DNA of 64,000 nucleotides from Thermithiobacillus tepidarius DSM 3134 (GCF_000423825.1 NZ_AUIS01000011.1:1-64000); one strand, 5' to 3'. Numbered from the stretch's first letter, positions 1-7,945 are shown. A program made the numbers and translations. Notes: generated by a model not told the origin, from the sequence alone.

Positions 1-302
1 AAGCCCGAGAGCTTGCCGGCCCACGGCGGATCGACCTGGCGGACGCTGCCATCGGGCAGCTTTACCCGGGGGACACGCACTTCCAGGAAGCACTCGTGCT
101 GGAAGAAGTTCAGGTGCCGGTAACGCTTGGCGACGGTGTCGTGAACCGGATGCTGGCCCTCCACGCCAGCCAGCGCGAAGCGGCTGCCGGCAATGAAGTC
201 CACCCGGATGGTGAGCGTCTTGGCCGCCAAATCGAAGTCCGCGCCCGTCACCTGCCACGGCGGAGAGACCCCCAAGGCAGCCTCAAACAGCTTGTCAGTC
301 AT
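1..302 (-). CDS. ISL3-family transposase, N-terminal 100 residues (cut by window edge)
   Basis: Translation of the - strand from the ATG at 302 reads MTDKLFEAALGVSPPWQVTG, continues through VHDT, RHLNFFQHE and VPRVKLPDGSVRQVDPPWAG, and stays open to base 1. This is the conserved N-terminal region of a subgroup of ISL3 transposases that has no CxxC zinc ribbon at this point. The enzyme moves the element by DDE chemistry; the catalytic domain lies outside the window. No frameshift is seen in the visible part, so the copy may be intact. It is read away from the disrupted ligase gene. Confidence 0.82.
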   Translation of the reverse strand, partial: MTDKLFEAALGVSPPWQVTGADFDLAAKTLTIRVDFIAGSRFALAGVEGQHPVHDTVAKRYRHLNFFQHECFLEVRVPRVKLPDGSVRQVDPPWAGKLSG

Positions 303-357
303 ACCCGATCCCGTACCTGCTCAGGTCCAGCTTACCCACTCGAAATTGAAAAGAGGC
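1..357 (-). mobile_element. End of an ISL3-family insertion sequence (left part outside window)
   Basis: The segment holds the 5' end of an ISL3-type transposase gene and about 55 bp of flanking sequence up to the junction with the O-antigen ligase gene. The probable terminal inverted repeat lies near 327-357; read on the - strand it starts close to GCCTCTTTTCAATTTCGAG, which resembles ISL3-family ends as I remember them. The exact tip and target duplication cannot be fixed because the other end is outside the window. Confidence 0.72.
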
Positions 358-364
358 ATTTTTT

Positions 365-1258
365 TTGATGGGAACCGCTGTGGGTGTGCTGGCAGATGTG
401 CTTTTGTCAACTTATCACGGCTTTCAGTTGTTCAATGCGTCCGCGGGTAATATTGAGAGTTTCAGAGGTGGCTTCTATCCGACCAAAATAGTGGATCCGC
501 TGCTGAATGGTCAGCTCTTGATGTTTGCTGCTTTGGCGTTTTTGGCCTTTTATTTCAGGAATGGTCAAAAATATTTCTTGGGCTTTGCCTTGGTCGCTTT
601 GGCTGGATCTGTCGCTTCCGGGTCACGCGGACCCTTGCTCGCTCTCATTCCAGCGCTCCTGCTGCTGATTGCGTTGCACTGGCGCGAATTCGCCCAAGTG
701 CACAAGCGCGGCTTGCTCATGATGATAGGCTTTTGCGTGCTTCTCCTTTTTGCCTCTTATGATTACATCTTTGCAAGATTCCTTTCTGCTTATCAGGATG
801 TGGTGAGTTTCCAAAGCGGCAACTTCAGCACGTCTGTCGGTCAGAGGCTAAAAATGTGGGAGATCAGCCTTGGATTACTGAATGAAAACATGGCGAGCTG
901 GATCTTCGGGGTTGGATTCGATGGCTTTTCCCTGCGCTTGTCGGCATTGGTAGAGCAAGGGGGCTTGCCGGAAAGCATGCTGGAGTTTAACCAGCCGCAC
1001 AATCTGCTTCTGCTCTTGCTCCTACAAGGTGGTGTCCTGCTGCTCGTGATCATGCTGTGGGCAGTGCATAGAATTTATGTGATGGCTCGGCACAGCGTCT
1101 ATAAAAATGCTTTGGCTGGTATGGCTCTCGCGGTTATAGTGAATGGTGTTTCGAGCACTGATGTGGTAGGTCGTCAGCTATTGCTGGGGTGGTTTGCTGT
1201 ATTGTTGGGATTGATGCTCAGCAGTAAATACGCGACAGCCAAGTCAGAGCAGTGCTAG
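365..1258 (+). pseudogene. O-antigen ligase / polymerase (WaaL-Wzy_C type), 5'-truncated by IS
   Basis: The 297 codons encode a hydrophobic polytopic membrane protein with the Wzy_C pattern: GQRLKMW near the middle, then GVGFDGFS and NQPHNLLLLLLL before further membrane helices. Family members are about 400 residues, so some 100-130 N-terminal residues and several helices are missing. The reading frame stays open into the IS end and stops there at 347-349. The TTG at 365 is only the first start-like codon after the junction. WaaL normally joins O-antigen to lipid A core at the periplasmic face. The sequence is visibly more A+T-rich than its neighbours, as is common for O-antigen genes of foreign origin. 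The remnant is probably non-functional. It overlaps the next gene by 7 bp, showing that the two were once an operon. Confidence 0.8.
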
Positions 1259-2010
1259 CACTCTCCGTCGTCTACATCACCCGCAACGCCGCCCGTTGCC
1301 TGCGCCAGAGCCTGGCCAGCGCCAAGGCGCTGGCGGCGGATCTGGTGCTGGTGGACTCGGGCAGCACGGACGAGACGCTGAATATCGCGCAAGACTTCGG
1401 CGCGCGCATCTTCCAGCGCGAGTGGCCGGGCTTCGGGCCGCAGAAGCAGTTCGCGGTGGAGCAGGCGCGGCATGACTGGGTCCTGGTGCTGGACGCGGAC
1501 GAAGTGCTGCTGCCGGAAGCCGTGCCCGCCATCCGGGCGGCGCTGGCGAAGGAGCGCCTGCCGGCCGGCTTCCGGTTGCCGCGGCGCAACTTCTTCCATG
1601 GCAAGCCCATCCGCTTCGGCGACTGGGGGCGGGACCGGGTGCTGCGCCTGGTGGACCGGCGCCAGGGCCGCTTCAGCGCCGATGCGGTGCACGAGCGCTG
1701 GGAAACGGCCGGCCCGGTGGCCGATCTGCATGCGCCGCTGGCCCATTATTCCTTTGAAAACTACAAGGCCATGCTGGCCAAGCTCGATCAGTATTCCGAC
1801 CTCAATGCCGCCAAGCTGGTGGCCCGCGGCCGCCAGGTGCGCCCGCACGAGCCGCTGGCCCATGCCATGGCCGCCTTTTTCAAGGGCTACGTGTTGCGCC
1901 TGGGCTTCCTGGACGGCTCGGAAGGCGCCGGCATCGCCCTGACCACCGCCCTGGGCTCTTTCATGAAATACGCCAAAGCCTTGGAAATGCAGGAGCGCAA
2001 TTCCCGATGA
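1252..2010 (+). CDS. Glycosyltransferase family 2, WaaE/KdtX-like LPS core transferase
   Basis: 252 residues with a GT-A fold start (LSVVYITRNA), the nucleotide-binding stretch VDSGSTDET and the metal-binding LDADE motif around residue 80. The C-terminal half (FHGKPIRFGDWGRDR, then HYSFENY) matches the WaaE/KdtX branch that adds a sugar, often glucose, to LPS core heptose at the cytoplasmic face. The donor and acceptor cannot be read from sequence. It starts at GTG 1252 inside the end of the ligase remnant, and its stop overlaps the waaC start by 4 bp (ATGA), so it is translationally coupled to waaC. Confidence 0.82.
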   Translation: MLALSVVYITRNAARCLRQSLASAKALAADLVLVDSGSTDETLNIAQDFGARIFQREWPGFGPQKQFAVEQARHDWVLVLDADEVLLPEAVPAIRAALAKERLPAGFRLPRRNFFHGKPIRFGDWGRDRVLRLVDRRQGRFSADAVHERWETAGPVADLHAPLAHYSFENYKAMLAKLDQYSDLNAAKLVARGRQVRPHEPLAHAMAAFFKGYVLRLGFLDGSEGAGIALTTALGSFMKYAKALEMQERNSR

Positions 2011-3053
2011 AGCTGCTGGTCGTGAAGCTGTCCTCCCTGGGCGACGTGATTCATCTCCTGCCCGCCTTGACGGACTTGCACCGGCGCCTGCCCGCCGTGC
2101 GGGTGGACTGGCTGGTGGAGCCGGCCTTTGCCGAGATGCCCGGCTGGCACCCGGCGGTGGAGCAGGTCATTCCAATCGGCCTGCGGCAGCTCAAGAAAAG
2201 CTGGTGGCGGGCGCCGGCTGAATTGGCGCGGTTGCGCCGGCGGCTGCGGGCGGCGCGCTACGGGCGCGTGATCGACGCCCAGGGACTGATCAAGAGCGCG
2301 GTGCTGGCGCGCCTGGCCGGCGCGCGCGTGGGTGGGCTCGATGCCCGCAGCGCGCGCGAGCCCCTGGCCGGCCGCCTCTATCACGACGCCTTCCCGGTGT
2401 CCTGGGAGCAGCACGCCATCGAGCGCAACCGCCAACTGCTGGCCCAGGCCTTCGATTACGCGCTGGAGGGCTTGCCCCTGGACTACGGCTTGGATGCCTT
2501 CCGCGGTCGGGCGTTGGCCGAGCCGCTGGAGGAATTGGCGCCCTTCGTGCAGCGGCCCTTTCTGGTCGGCCTGCACGGCACGACCTGGGACACCAAGCAC
2601 TGGCCGGAGATCTACTGGCATCAGCTCGCCAAGATCTGCACCCTGCAAGGATTGCGTTTGCTGCTGCCCTGGGGCAATGCCGCCGAGCGCGAGCGCGCCC
2701 TGCGCATCCAGGCCGCCAATCCCGCCAGCGCCATGGTCCTGCCGCGCCTGCCGCTCGGTCGCCTGGCGCGCCTGCTGGTGCGCGCCGAAGGCTATGTGGG
2801 AGTGGACACGGGTTTGGCCCATCTGGCCGCGGCTCTCGGGGTGCCGGGCGTTTCCCTCTACGGGCCCACGGACCCCGCGCGCACCGGCGTGCGCGGTCCC
2901 GGCCAGGAGCAGTTGGCCAGCACCCTCGAGTGCGCTCCCTGCCTGCGGCGCCGCTGCCCGCTGCCGGCCACCGCCGAGGGCCTGATCCCCTGTCAGGCGG
3001 CTCTGCAGCCCCAGGAGGTCCTCGATGCCCTCAACCGTCTGCTGCTAGATTGA
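2007..3053 (+). CDS. waaC: ADP-heptose:LPS heptosyltransferase I
   Basis: 348 residues of glycosyltransferase family 9. The N-terminal SSLGDVIH (residues 9-16) and C-terminal GVDTGLAHLAAALGVPGVSLYGPTDP are the family hallmarks, and TTWDTKHWP in the middle is typical of WaaC rather than WaaF. The enzyme transfers the first L-glycero-D-manno-heptose from ADP-heptose to Kdo2-lipid A at the cytoplasmic membrane. Length is close to the family norm (about 320-350). It sits between the core glycosyltransferase and waaA, a natural LPS inner-core operon. Confidence 0.92.
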   Translation: MKLLVVKLSSLGDVIHLLPALTDLHRRLPAVRVDWLVEPAFAEMPGWHPAVEQVIPIGLRQLKKSWWRAPAELARLRRRLRAARYGRVIDAQGLIKSAVLARLAGARVGGLDARSAREPLAGRLYHDAFPVSWEQHAIERNRQLLAQAFDYALEGLPLDYGLDAFRGRALAEPLEELAPFVQRPFLVGLHGTTWDTKHWPEIYWHQLAKICTLQGLRLLLPWGNAAERERALRIQAANPASAMVLPRLPLGRLARLLVRAEGYVGVDTGLAHLAAALGVPGVSLYGPTDPARTGVRGPGQEQLASTLECAPCLRRRCPLPATAEGLIPCQAALQPQEVLDALNRLLLD

Positions 3054-3061
3054 GTTTCATC

Positions 3062-3748
3062 ATGCCCAGCAATCCCTTGCCTTTGATGACACCCGCCGAG
3101 CGCCTGCGCGCTCACTTGCGGGTCTTTTTCGTGGACCACGGCATCTTCCGCAGCCTGTTCTACGCCAACTTCCACCGTGTTTCGCCGCGCGCCTTCCGCT
3201 CGGCCCAGCCCTCGCCGCGCCAGCTCCGCCGCTGGCAACGCCGCCACGGCATCCGGACCGTGCTCAACATCCGCGGCAGCGGCTGGCACGAGGCCCACGT
3301 GCGCCTGGAGGCGGAGGTCTGCGATGCCTTGGGCGTGCATCTGGAGTCGGTCCATGGCTTCGGCTCCCGCGATCTGCCCACCCGCGAGGACCTCAACAAG
3401 CTGCCGGCGCTCTTCGAGCGGCTGGAATATCCGGTGCTGTTCCATTGCAAGTCCGGCGCCGACCGCGCCGGCTTCCTGAGCGTGCTGTACCTGCATCTGC
3501 GCGAGGGCGTGCCGCTGGAAGAGGCCCGACGCCAGCTGCGCCTCTTGCCCTTCGGCCACATCAAGCACGCCAACACCGGCATCCTGGACTTCTTCTTCCA
3601 AAGCTATCTCGCCTATGCGGCGCGGCATCCGGGCACCGATTTCCTGACCTGGGTCAACACGGCCTACGAGCGCGAGGCCCTGCTGCGCGCCTTCCGGCCC
3701 TGGTACAGCCTGAACTGGGTCACCGACAAGCTGCTGCGCCGGGAGTGA
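3062..3748 (+). CDS. Protein-tyrosine / dual-specificity phosphatase-like protein of the LPS operon
   Basis: 228 residues from ATG 3062, 8 bp after waaC. The signature HCKSGADRAG (His128-Cys129, Arg135) is the P-loop of cysteine-based phosphatases (HCx5R), and FRSAQPSPRQL near residue 45 matches the N-terminal strand of bacterial DSP-like phosphatases. The preceding frame is open further upstream inside waaC, but that extension has no homology-like features, so the shorter start is chosen. The gene lies between waaC and waaA with tight spacing, which suggests a role tied to LPS core phosphorylation or to a phosphorylated precursor. That role is inference; a protein tyrosine phosphatase regulating glycan assembly is equally possible. 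Confidence 0.75.
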   Translation: MPSNPLPLMTPAERLRAHLRVFFVDHGIFRSLFYANFHRVSPRAFRSAQPSPRQLRRWQRRHGIRTVLNIRGSGWHEAHVRLEAEVCDALGVHLESVHGFGSRDLPTREDLNKLPALFERLEYPVLFHCKSGADRAGFLSVLYLHLREGVPLEEARRQLRLLPFGHIKHANTGILDFFFQSYLAYAARHPGTDFLTWVNTAYEREALLRAFRPWYSLNWVTDKLLRRE

Positions 3749-3761
3749 GCGGCGTGCGCCC

Positions 3762-5015
3762 GTGAACCGCATCACCTACGCCTGGCTCCTGCGCCTGGCC
3801 AGTCCCTTCCTGCTCGTCTATCTCGCCGGCCGCGCGCTGCTGGACCGCCGCTATCGCGACCGCTGGTGGCAGCGCTTCGGCTTCGTGCCGCGCCAGCCGG
3901 GCCCGCTGATCTGGGTGCACGCGGTGAGCGTGGGCGAGGCACTGGCGGCGGTGCCGCTGGTGCGCGCCCTGCGCGAGCGCTATCCGCATCACCAAGTGCT
4001 GATGACCACAGTGACGCCCACGGGGGCGGAGGTGGTGGCGGCGCGCCTGGGCGATGCCGTGCAGCACGTTTACGCGCCCTACGACCTGCCGGGCGCGGTG
4101 CGGCGCTTTCTGCGGCGCACCCGGCCGGCGCTCGGCATCGTCATGGAAACCGAGGTCTGGCCCAACCTGTACCACTACGCCGCCCGCCAAGGCGTGCCCA
4201 TGGCCCTGGCCAATGCCCGCCTGTCCGACCGCTCCACCCGCGGCTATCGACGCTTCATTCGCCTGATCGGCCCGGCCCTGCGGCAATTGAGCCTCATCGC
4301 TGCCCAGAGTGAGGCCGATGCCGAGCGTTACCGCGCTCTGGGCGCCGAGCACGTCTACGTCACCGGCAATCTCAAGTTCGATCTGCCGGACCAGCGCGAG
4401 CACTTCATCCGCGGCCGCGCCCTGCGCCGGCAGTGGGGCGCGCGGCCGGTCTGGGTCTTCGGCTCCACCCACGCCGGGGAAGAAGAATTGGCCCTCGAAG
4501 TGCTGGCCCGGCTGCGCCGGTGCTTCCCGGATCTCCTGCTGGTGCTGGTGCCGCGCCATCCGCAGCGCTTCGACGGCGTGGCCGAGCTGCTCCGGGCGCA
4601 GGCACTGCCTTTCGTGCGCCACAGCCGCCGGGAGGTGCCGGGACCCGGTGATGCCGTGCTGCTGGGCGACACCTTGGGCGAGCTGTCCGATCTCTACGGA
4701 GCGGCGGACGTGGTCACGGTGGGCGGCAGCTTCGTGCCGGTGGGCGGCCACAACGTGCTGGAGGCGGCGGCCCTGGGCAAGCCGGTGAGCTTCGGACCGC
4801 ACATGCACAATTTCCGCGAGATCAGCGCCAAGGTGCTGGCCGCCGGCGCGGGTGCGCAGAGCATGGACGCCGCGGCGCTGGAAAGCCAGTTGGCCCGCTG
4901 GCTCGCCCAGCCGGGCGAGGCGGAGGCGGTCGGCGCGCGGGGGCTGCAGGTGGTGGACGAGAATCGCGGCGCCCTGGCCTGGACCCTGCGGCTCCTGCCG
5001 CTCGCCCCGGACTAG
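3762..5015 (+). CDS. waaA: 3-deoxy-D-manno-octulosonic acid (Kdo) transferase
   Basis: 417 residues starting at GTG 3762, 13 bp after the phosphatase stop. An N-terminal membrane anchor is followed by HAVSVGEALAAVPL, whose Glu (residue 59) corresponds to the catalytic base of WaaA, and by METEVWPNL. The C-terminal GT-B domain shows FGSTHAGEE, GGSFVPVGGHNVLE and GPHMHNF, all typical. The enzyme adds Kdo from CMP-Kdo to lipid IVA at the cytoplasmic face of the inner membrane and is normally essential. It is the last gene of the LPS operon; the hairpin downstream faces the other strand. Confidence 0.95.
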   Translation: MNRITYAWLLRLASPFLLVYLAGRALLDRRYRDRWWQRFGFVPRQPGPLIWVHAVSVGEALAAVPLVRALRERYPHHQVLMTTVTPTGAEVVAARLGDAVQHVYAPYDLPGAVRRFLRRTRPALGIVMETEVWPNLYHYAARQGVPMALANARLSDRSTRGYRRFIRLIGPALRQLSLIAAQSEADAERYRALGAEHVYVTGNLKFDLPDQREHFIRGRALRRQWGARPVWVFGSTHAGEEELALEVLARLRRCFPDLLLVLVPRHPQRFDGVAELLRAQALPFVRHSRREVPGPGDAVLLGDTLGELSDLYGAADVVTVGGSFVPVGGHNVLEAAALGKPVSFGPHMHNFREISAKVLAAGAGAQSMDAAALESQLARWLAQPGEAEAVGARGLQVVDENRGALAWTLRLLPLAPD

Positions 5016-5027
5016 CTCCACAGCATG

Positions 5028-5060
5028 AAAAAGGCCGAGCGTCCACAGGGACGCTCGGCC
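5028..5060 (-). terminator. Intrinsic terminator for the GlsB-type gene
   Basis: A perfect 12-bp stem (5033-5044 with 5049-5060) and a 4-nt loop ACAG. Read on the - strand it is followed by five T residues (5032-5028). On the + strand there is no T tract, so for waaA it would act only as a convergent hairpin. Confidence 0.85.
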
Positions 5061-5087
5061 GGCCGGGAGCCCGAACCCGCGGGCGGG

Positions 5088-5336
5088 TCAGGCGCGCATC
5101 TTGCGGTAGATGAAGAGCAGCAGCAACGCGCCGAGGATGGCGATGACCATGCTGCCTATGGTAAAGCTGTTGGCCGAGCCCAGACCCAGGGCGCTGGCAA
5201 TGAAGCCGCCAATCAGCGCGCCGGCAATGCCCAGCAGTATGGTAATGAAGATGCCGCCGGGGTCACGGCCGGGCATGATCCACTTGGCCAGTGCGCCGAC
5301 GATCAAACCGAAGATAATCCATCCAAGAATGCCCAT
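5088..5336 (-). CDS. GlsB/YeaQ/YmgE-family stress-response membrane protein
   Basis: 82 residues, almost entirely hydrophobic, with three predicted membrane segments: GILGWIIFGLIVGALA, then GGIFITILLGIAGALIGGFI, then GSMVIAILGALLLLFIYR, ending in basic KMRA. Pro-Gly-Arg-Asp-Pro-Gly-Gly after the first helix is the family signature (transglycosylase-associated protein). Members are small inner-membrane proteins induced by envelope or general stress; the biochemical function is unknown. The start is fixed by an excellent Shine-Dalgarno, AAAAGGAGGTGA, 3-4 bases before ATG. Confidence 0.9.
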   Translation of the reverse strand: MGILGWIIFGLIVGALAKWIMPGRDPGGIFITILLGIAGALIGGFIASALGLGSANSFTIGSMVIAILGALLLLFIYRKMRA

Positions 5337-5638
5337 CAGTCACCTCCTTTTCTAGAGAAGCTCGTCTCAGTTCGAAACCGCGTGACTGCCGTGCGTCGCG
5401 GCATGGCCCCTCGGCCGCCAAAACCGCTCTATGCCTTGGAATGGGTTTGTGGAACTGGAGTTCACGAAACCGGCCATAGGGCTGATACGGCCGGCTGCCC
5501 CATCGCCCGCAGGTCGGCATCCCGACACTGCTCAGCATTGCGTCTGTGGCTCTCGTGCGGCGCTGGCTGGAGTCGACGCGCCGTGTCGCCCGGCCGCGCA
5601 TGGCCTGAAAGCCGCATCCGCTGCTCATCAAATGGCGC
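5337..5638. other. 302-bp gap upstream of the GlsB-type gene
   Basis: No convincing gene is seen; the open frames here have no domain-like features. The stretch must hold the - strand promoter of the GlsB-type gene and any downstream signal of the BON-protein gene. I see no clear -35/-10 pair or terminator with a T tract. Confidence 0.5.
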
Positions 5639-6280
5639 CTAATCACCCACTACGTAGACTTCGTCGATCACCTCGGAAACGCCTGGGACGGCCTCGATGC
5701 TTTGCAGCAGGCTGTCGAGCGCTTCCAGGGAGTGGACCTCGCCGCGCACCGTGACAATGTCGTCGACTACCGAAATGTCGAGCTGCTCCTCGTCGAATTC
5801 GCCAGCGGCGCGGACCGCATCGAGCACATCGCGCAGCAGATCCTCGCTCTGCGCCCGGGCCTCGTCAGGCGCGGGCAGCATGTCCTCGCGCTCCAGCCCT
5901 TCGGTTTCCGCCAGGATGACGCCTTCGTCCTGATCCTCGCGCTCGTCGAAATGGGCATCGGGCACCGGGGTCTCGGGCGGCTCGTAGGACAGACCCTCTT
6001 CGGCGGCGGCCAGGTAATTGTCCGTGGTGCCGGAGGGCGGGTCCTCCAGCAGGTCGCCCGTGTCCTCGGATGGCAGCGGCATGCGGCGGCCCGTTTCGTC
6101 GCGCTCGCCCTGGGCCTCCAGCCAGCTGTCGCCGGGCAGGGGCTCGTCGTCCGGCAGGTAGTCCTCATCCTCGGGCAGGTAGTTTTCGTCGCGCGGCAGG
6201 TGGCCGCCGACCACGGCGTTCGGCGCCTCGGGCGTGGTCGGCTCCGGCCGTGAGGGATCCTGGTTGCGTCTCTTGACCAT
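5639..6280 (-). CDS. BON-domain protein with acidic, low-complexity N-terminus
   Basis: 213 residues from the ATG at 6280, which follows GGAAAGGAGC by 5 bases. An open frame extends 25 codons further upstream but lacks an SD. Residues 1-140 are highly acidic and Pro-rich, with repeats of the type RDENYLPEDEDYLPDDE. The last 70 residues form a BON domain (LRDVLDAVRAAG, then LDISVVDDIVTVRGEVHSLEALDSL, then VPGVSEVIDEV). BON domains are thought to bind membranes or ligands and occur in envelope-stress proteins such as OsmY. No signal peptide is visible, so this protein is probably cytoplasmic. It lies near a stress-type membrane protein, which fits a stress role. Confidence 0.75.
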   Translation of the reverse strand: MVKRRNQDPSRPEPTTPEAPNAVVGGHLPRDENYLPEDEDYLPDDEPLPGDSWLEAQGERDETGRRMPLPSEDTGDLLEDPPSGTTDNYLAAAEEGLSYEPPETPVPDAHFDEREDQDEGVILAETEGLEREDMLPAPDEARAQSEDLLRDVLDAVRAAGEFDEEQLDISVVDDIVTVRGEVHSLEALDSLLQSIEAVPGVSEVIDEVYVVGD

Positions 6281-6326
6281 GGCTTGCTCCTTTCCCGTTG
6301 TGTGGATGTGCAAGATGGGTGATGTC

Positions 6327-6354
6327 TTAGGCATCATTCTCAGCACCCGGTTCA
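6327..6354 (-). promoter_or_regulatory. Possible ECF sigma-E-like promoter of the BON-protein gene
   Basis: On the - strand TGAACCG is followed after exactly 16 bases by CCTAA, close to the GAACTT-N16-TCTGA pattern of envelope-stress sigma factors. It lies about 45 bp before the start codon. The match is partial. Confidence 0.3.
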
Positions 6355-6418
6355 TTCTGGCGGCAGTCGCCGCCTTCGGGTATGGGACGATGGATGCAAG
6401 CGACCGCTGGCGCGCGGA

Positions 6419-6976
6419 TCAGCGGATGAGGGCGGAGACAGCCTTAAAGGCGGGATGGCGGGCGTCGCCCAGCCACTCGAAGAGAACGGATTCCAGGTTG
6501 CTGACGATGACCCCGGCCTGGCGCAGGCGGGCCAGGGCGTTGCGCTTGTGCGCCGGGCTGCGGGAAGCGACCGCATCCTCGACCACGAAGGGCGCGTAGC
6601 CCTGCTCTAACAGATGGAGAGCGGTCTGCAGCACGCAGATGTGCGCCTCGACGCCGGCAATGACGACGCAGCGCCGCTGCTCGGCGGCGAAGGCTTGGTC
6701 CACCGCCTCCACGCCGCAGCAGGAAAAGCGGGTCTTGGCTACGGGGGCGGTGGGCAGGTGCGCGCGCAGGGCGGCGGCGGTGGTGCCCAGGCCCTCGGGG
6801 TACTGCTCGGTGCCGAGCACGGGGACATCCAGGAGCCGGGCCGCCTGCGCCAGGATGCCGGCGTGCTGCAGCAAGCTCTGGCGCGTGTCGCGCACGATGC
6901 CGGCGAGCAGCTTGTCCTGCAGGTCGACGAGCAGAAGCAGGGAATCGTCGGCGCGGGCGAGCAGGGGAGCGGCCAT
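6419..6976 (-). CDS. Isochorismatase-family cysteine hydrolase (YcaC-like)
   Basis: 185 residues from ATG 6976. The catalytic triad of the family is visible: Asp18 in LLLLVDLQDK, Lys81 in PVAKTRFSCC and Cys114 in GVEAHICVLQT. The compact size fits the YcaC/YcgM-type hydrolases rather than true isochorismatases, which are larger. The substrate is unknown. The start lies 1 bp after the stop of the rhodanese gene, so the three genes PIMT-like, rhodanese and this hydrolase form one tightly packed - strand operon. A longer frame with extra N-terminal residues exists but would overlap the rhodanese gene. Confidence 0.85.
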   Translation of the reverse strand: MAAPLLARADDSLLLLVDLQDKLLAGIVRDTRQSLLQHAGILAQAARLLDVPVLGTEQYPEGLGTTAAALRAHLPTAPVAKTRFSCCGVEAVDQAFAAEQRRCVVIAGVEAHICVLQTALHLLEQGYAPFVVEDAVASRSPAHKRNALARLRQAGVIVSNLESVLFEWLGDARHPAFKAVSALIR

Positions 6977-6977
6977 G

Positions 6978-7292
6978 TCAGTAGCGCGGGGTGCCGGGGT
7001 CCGCTTCGAGCGACCAGGCATCGATGCCGCCATGCAGGTTGGTCACCTGGAAGCCGTGATGCGCCAGATAATAGGCGACCTGCATGCTGCGCACGCCGTG
7101 ATGGCAGTACACCACCACCTCGCGTTCGCGCGGGATTTCCTCCAGCCGGGCCGGGATCTGGCCCATGGGGATGAGCCGGCTGCCGGGAATGGCGGCCAAC
7201 TGGTGTTCCCAGGGCTCGCGCACGTCCAGCAGGAAGGGAACGTCCGCCTCCTGGAGCCGCTCCCGCAGTTGCGCCGGGCGGATGTGCTGCAT
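6978..7292 (-). CDS. Single-domain rhodanese-like sulfurtransferase
   Basis: 104 residues forming one rhodanese domain: LLDVREPWEH (CH2A-like motif) and the active-site loop YCHHGVRS with Cys63 as the persulfide carrier. The loop of seven residues is the standard size for sulfurtransferases of the GlpE/PspE kind. It probably moves sulfane sulfur in the cytoplasm. Its ATG overlaps the stop of the upstream methyltransferase gene in TGATG, indicating translational coupling. In a sulfur-oxidising host it could serve sulfur trafficking, but this is inference. Confidence 0.9.
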   Translation of the reverse strand: MQHIRPAQLRERLQEADVPFLLDVREPWEHQLAAIPGSRLIPMGQIPARLEEIPREREVVVYCHHGVRSMQVAYYLAHHGFQVTNLHGGIDAWSLEADPGTPRY

Positions 7293-7945
7293 CAGAAGAC
7301 GAAGGCCCGCTCTTCTTCGACGTTGCGCAGGGCGGGGACGTCCGTCTCGAAGAGATCCTCTTCCTCGAAGGCGTGCTCCGCTACGCGCGTGACGCGCTTG
7401 GCGTTCATCACCGGCGACTCGCCGATGATGGCGATCAGCCGGCCGTTGATGGCGAGCGCCTCCCGGAAGGCGGCGGGCAGCCGCGGCATGGAGCCGGTGA
7501 TGACGATGGCGTCGTAGGCGGCATGGAAATCCCAGCCGCGGGCGGCATCGCCGGTCTCCAGGGTGACATTGTCGATGCCGTGGGCCGCCAGTTTGGCCTT
7601 GGCGGACTGGCTGAACTCGGCGACATCATCGACGGAGAACACGTGTCCGGCCAGGCTGGCCAGCAGGGCGGTGAAATAGCCGCTGCCGGTGCCCACCTCC
7701 AGTACCTTGTCGGCGGGGCGCAAGTCGAGCTCCTGCAGGATGCGCGCCTCCAGCTTGGGCGTCCACATCACCTCGCCGTTGCCCAGGGGGATCTGAAAAT
7801 CCGCGAAAGCCATTTTGCGATAGGCGGCCGGCACGAACTCCTCGCGCTTGACCCGGGCGATGGTCTCCAGCACATCGTTGTTCAGCACTTCCCAGGTCCG
7901 GATCTGGGACTCGATCATGTTGCGGCGGGCAAGCTCAAAATCCAT
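7292..7945 (-). CDS. Protein-L-isoaspartate O-methyltransferase family protein
   Basis: 217 residues. The N-terminal MDFELARRNMIESQIRTWEV and the SAM-binding glycine motif VLEVGTGSGYFTALLASL are typical of the PIMT fold; the canonical Pcm residues around the active site are only partly kept. Pcm repairs isoaspartyl residues in aged proteins. Proteins of this subgroup, found next to rhodanese genes in many gammaproteobacteria, are annotated as PIMT but have not generally been shown to have the repair activity. It is the first gene of the three-gene - strand operon, divergent from thiC. Confidence 0.82.
   Translation of the reverse strand: MDFELARRNMIESQIRTWEVLNNDVLETIARVKREEFVPAAYRKMAFADFQIPLGNGEVMWTPKLEARILQELDLRPADKVLEVGTGSGYFTALLASLAGHVFSVDDVAEFSQSAKAKLAAHGIDNVTLETGDAARGWDFHAAYDAIVITGSMPRLPAAFREALAINGRLIAIIGESPVMNAKRVTRVAEHAFEEEDLFETDVPALRNVEEERAFVF

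Noticed and set aside
5033-5060. Hairpin as terminator of waaA
   Set aside because: The T tract exists only on the - strand, so it serves the convergent GlsB-type gene; no + strand terminator for waaA is seen.
5025-5642. 205-codon + strand frame downstream of waaA
   Set aside because: Starts in a terminator hairpin and is antisense to the GlsB-type gene; no SD or domain.
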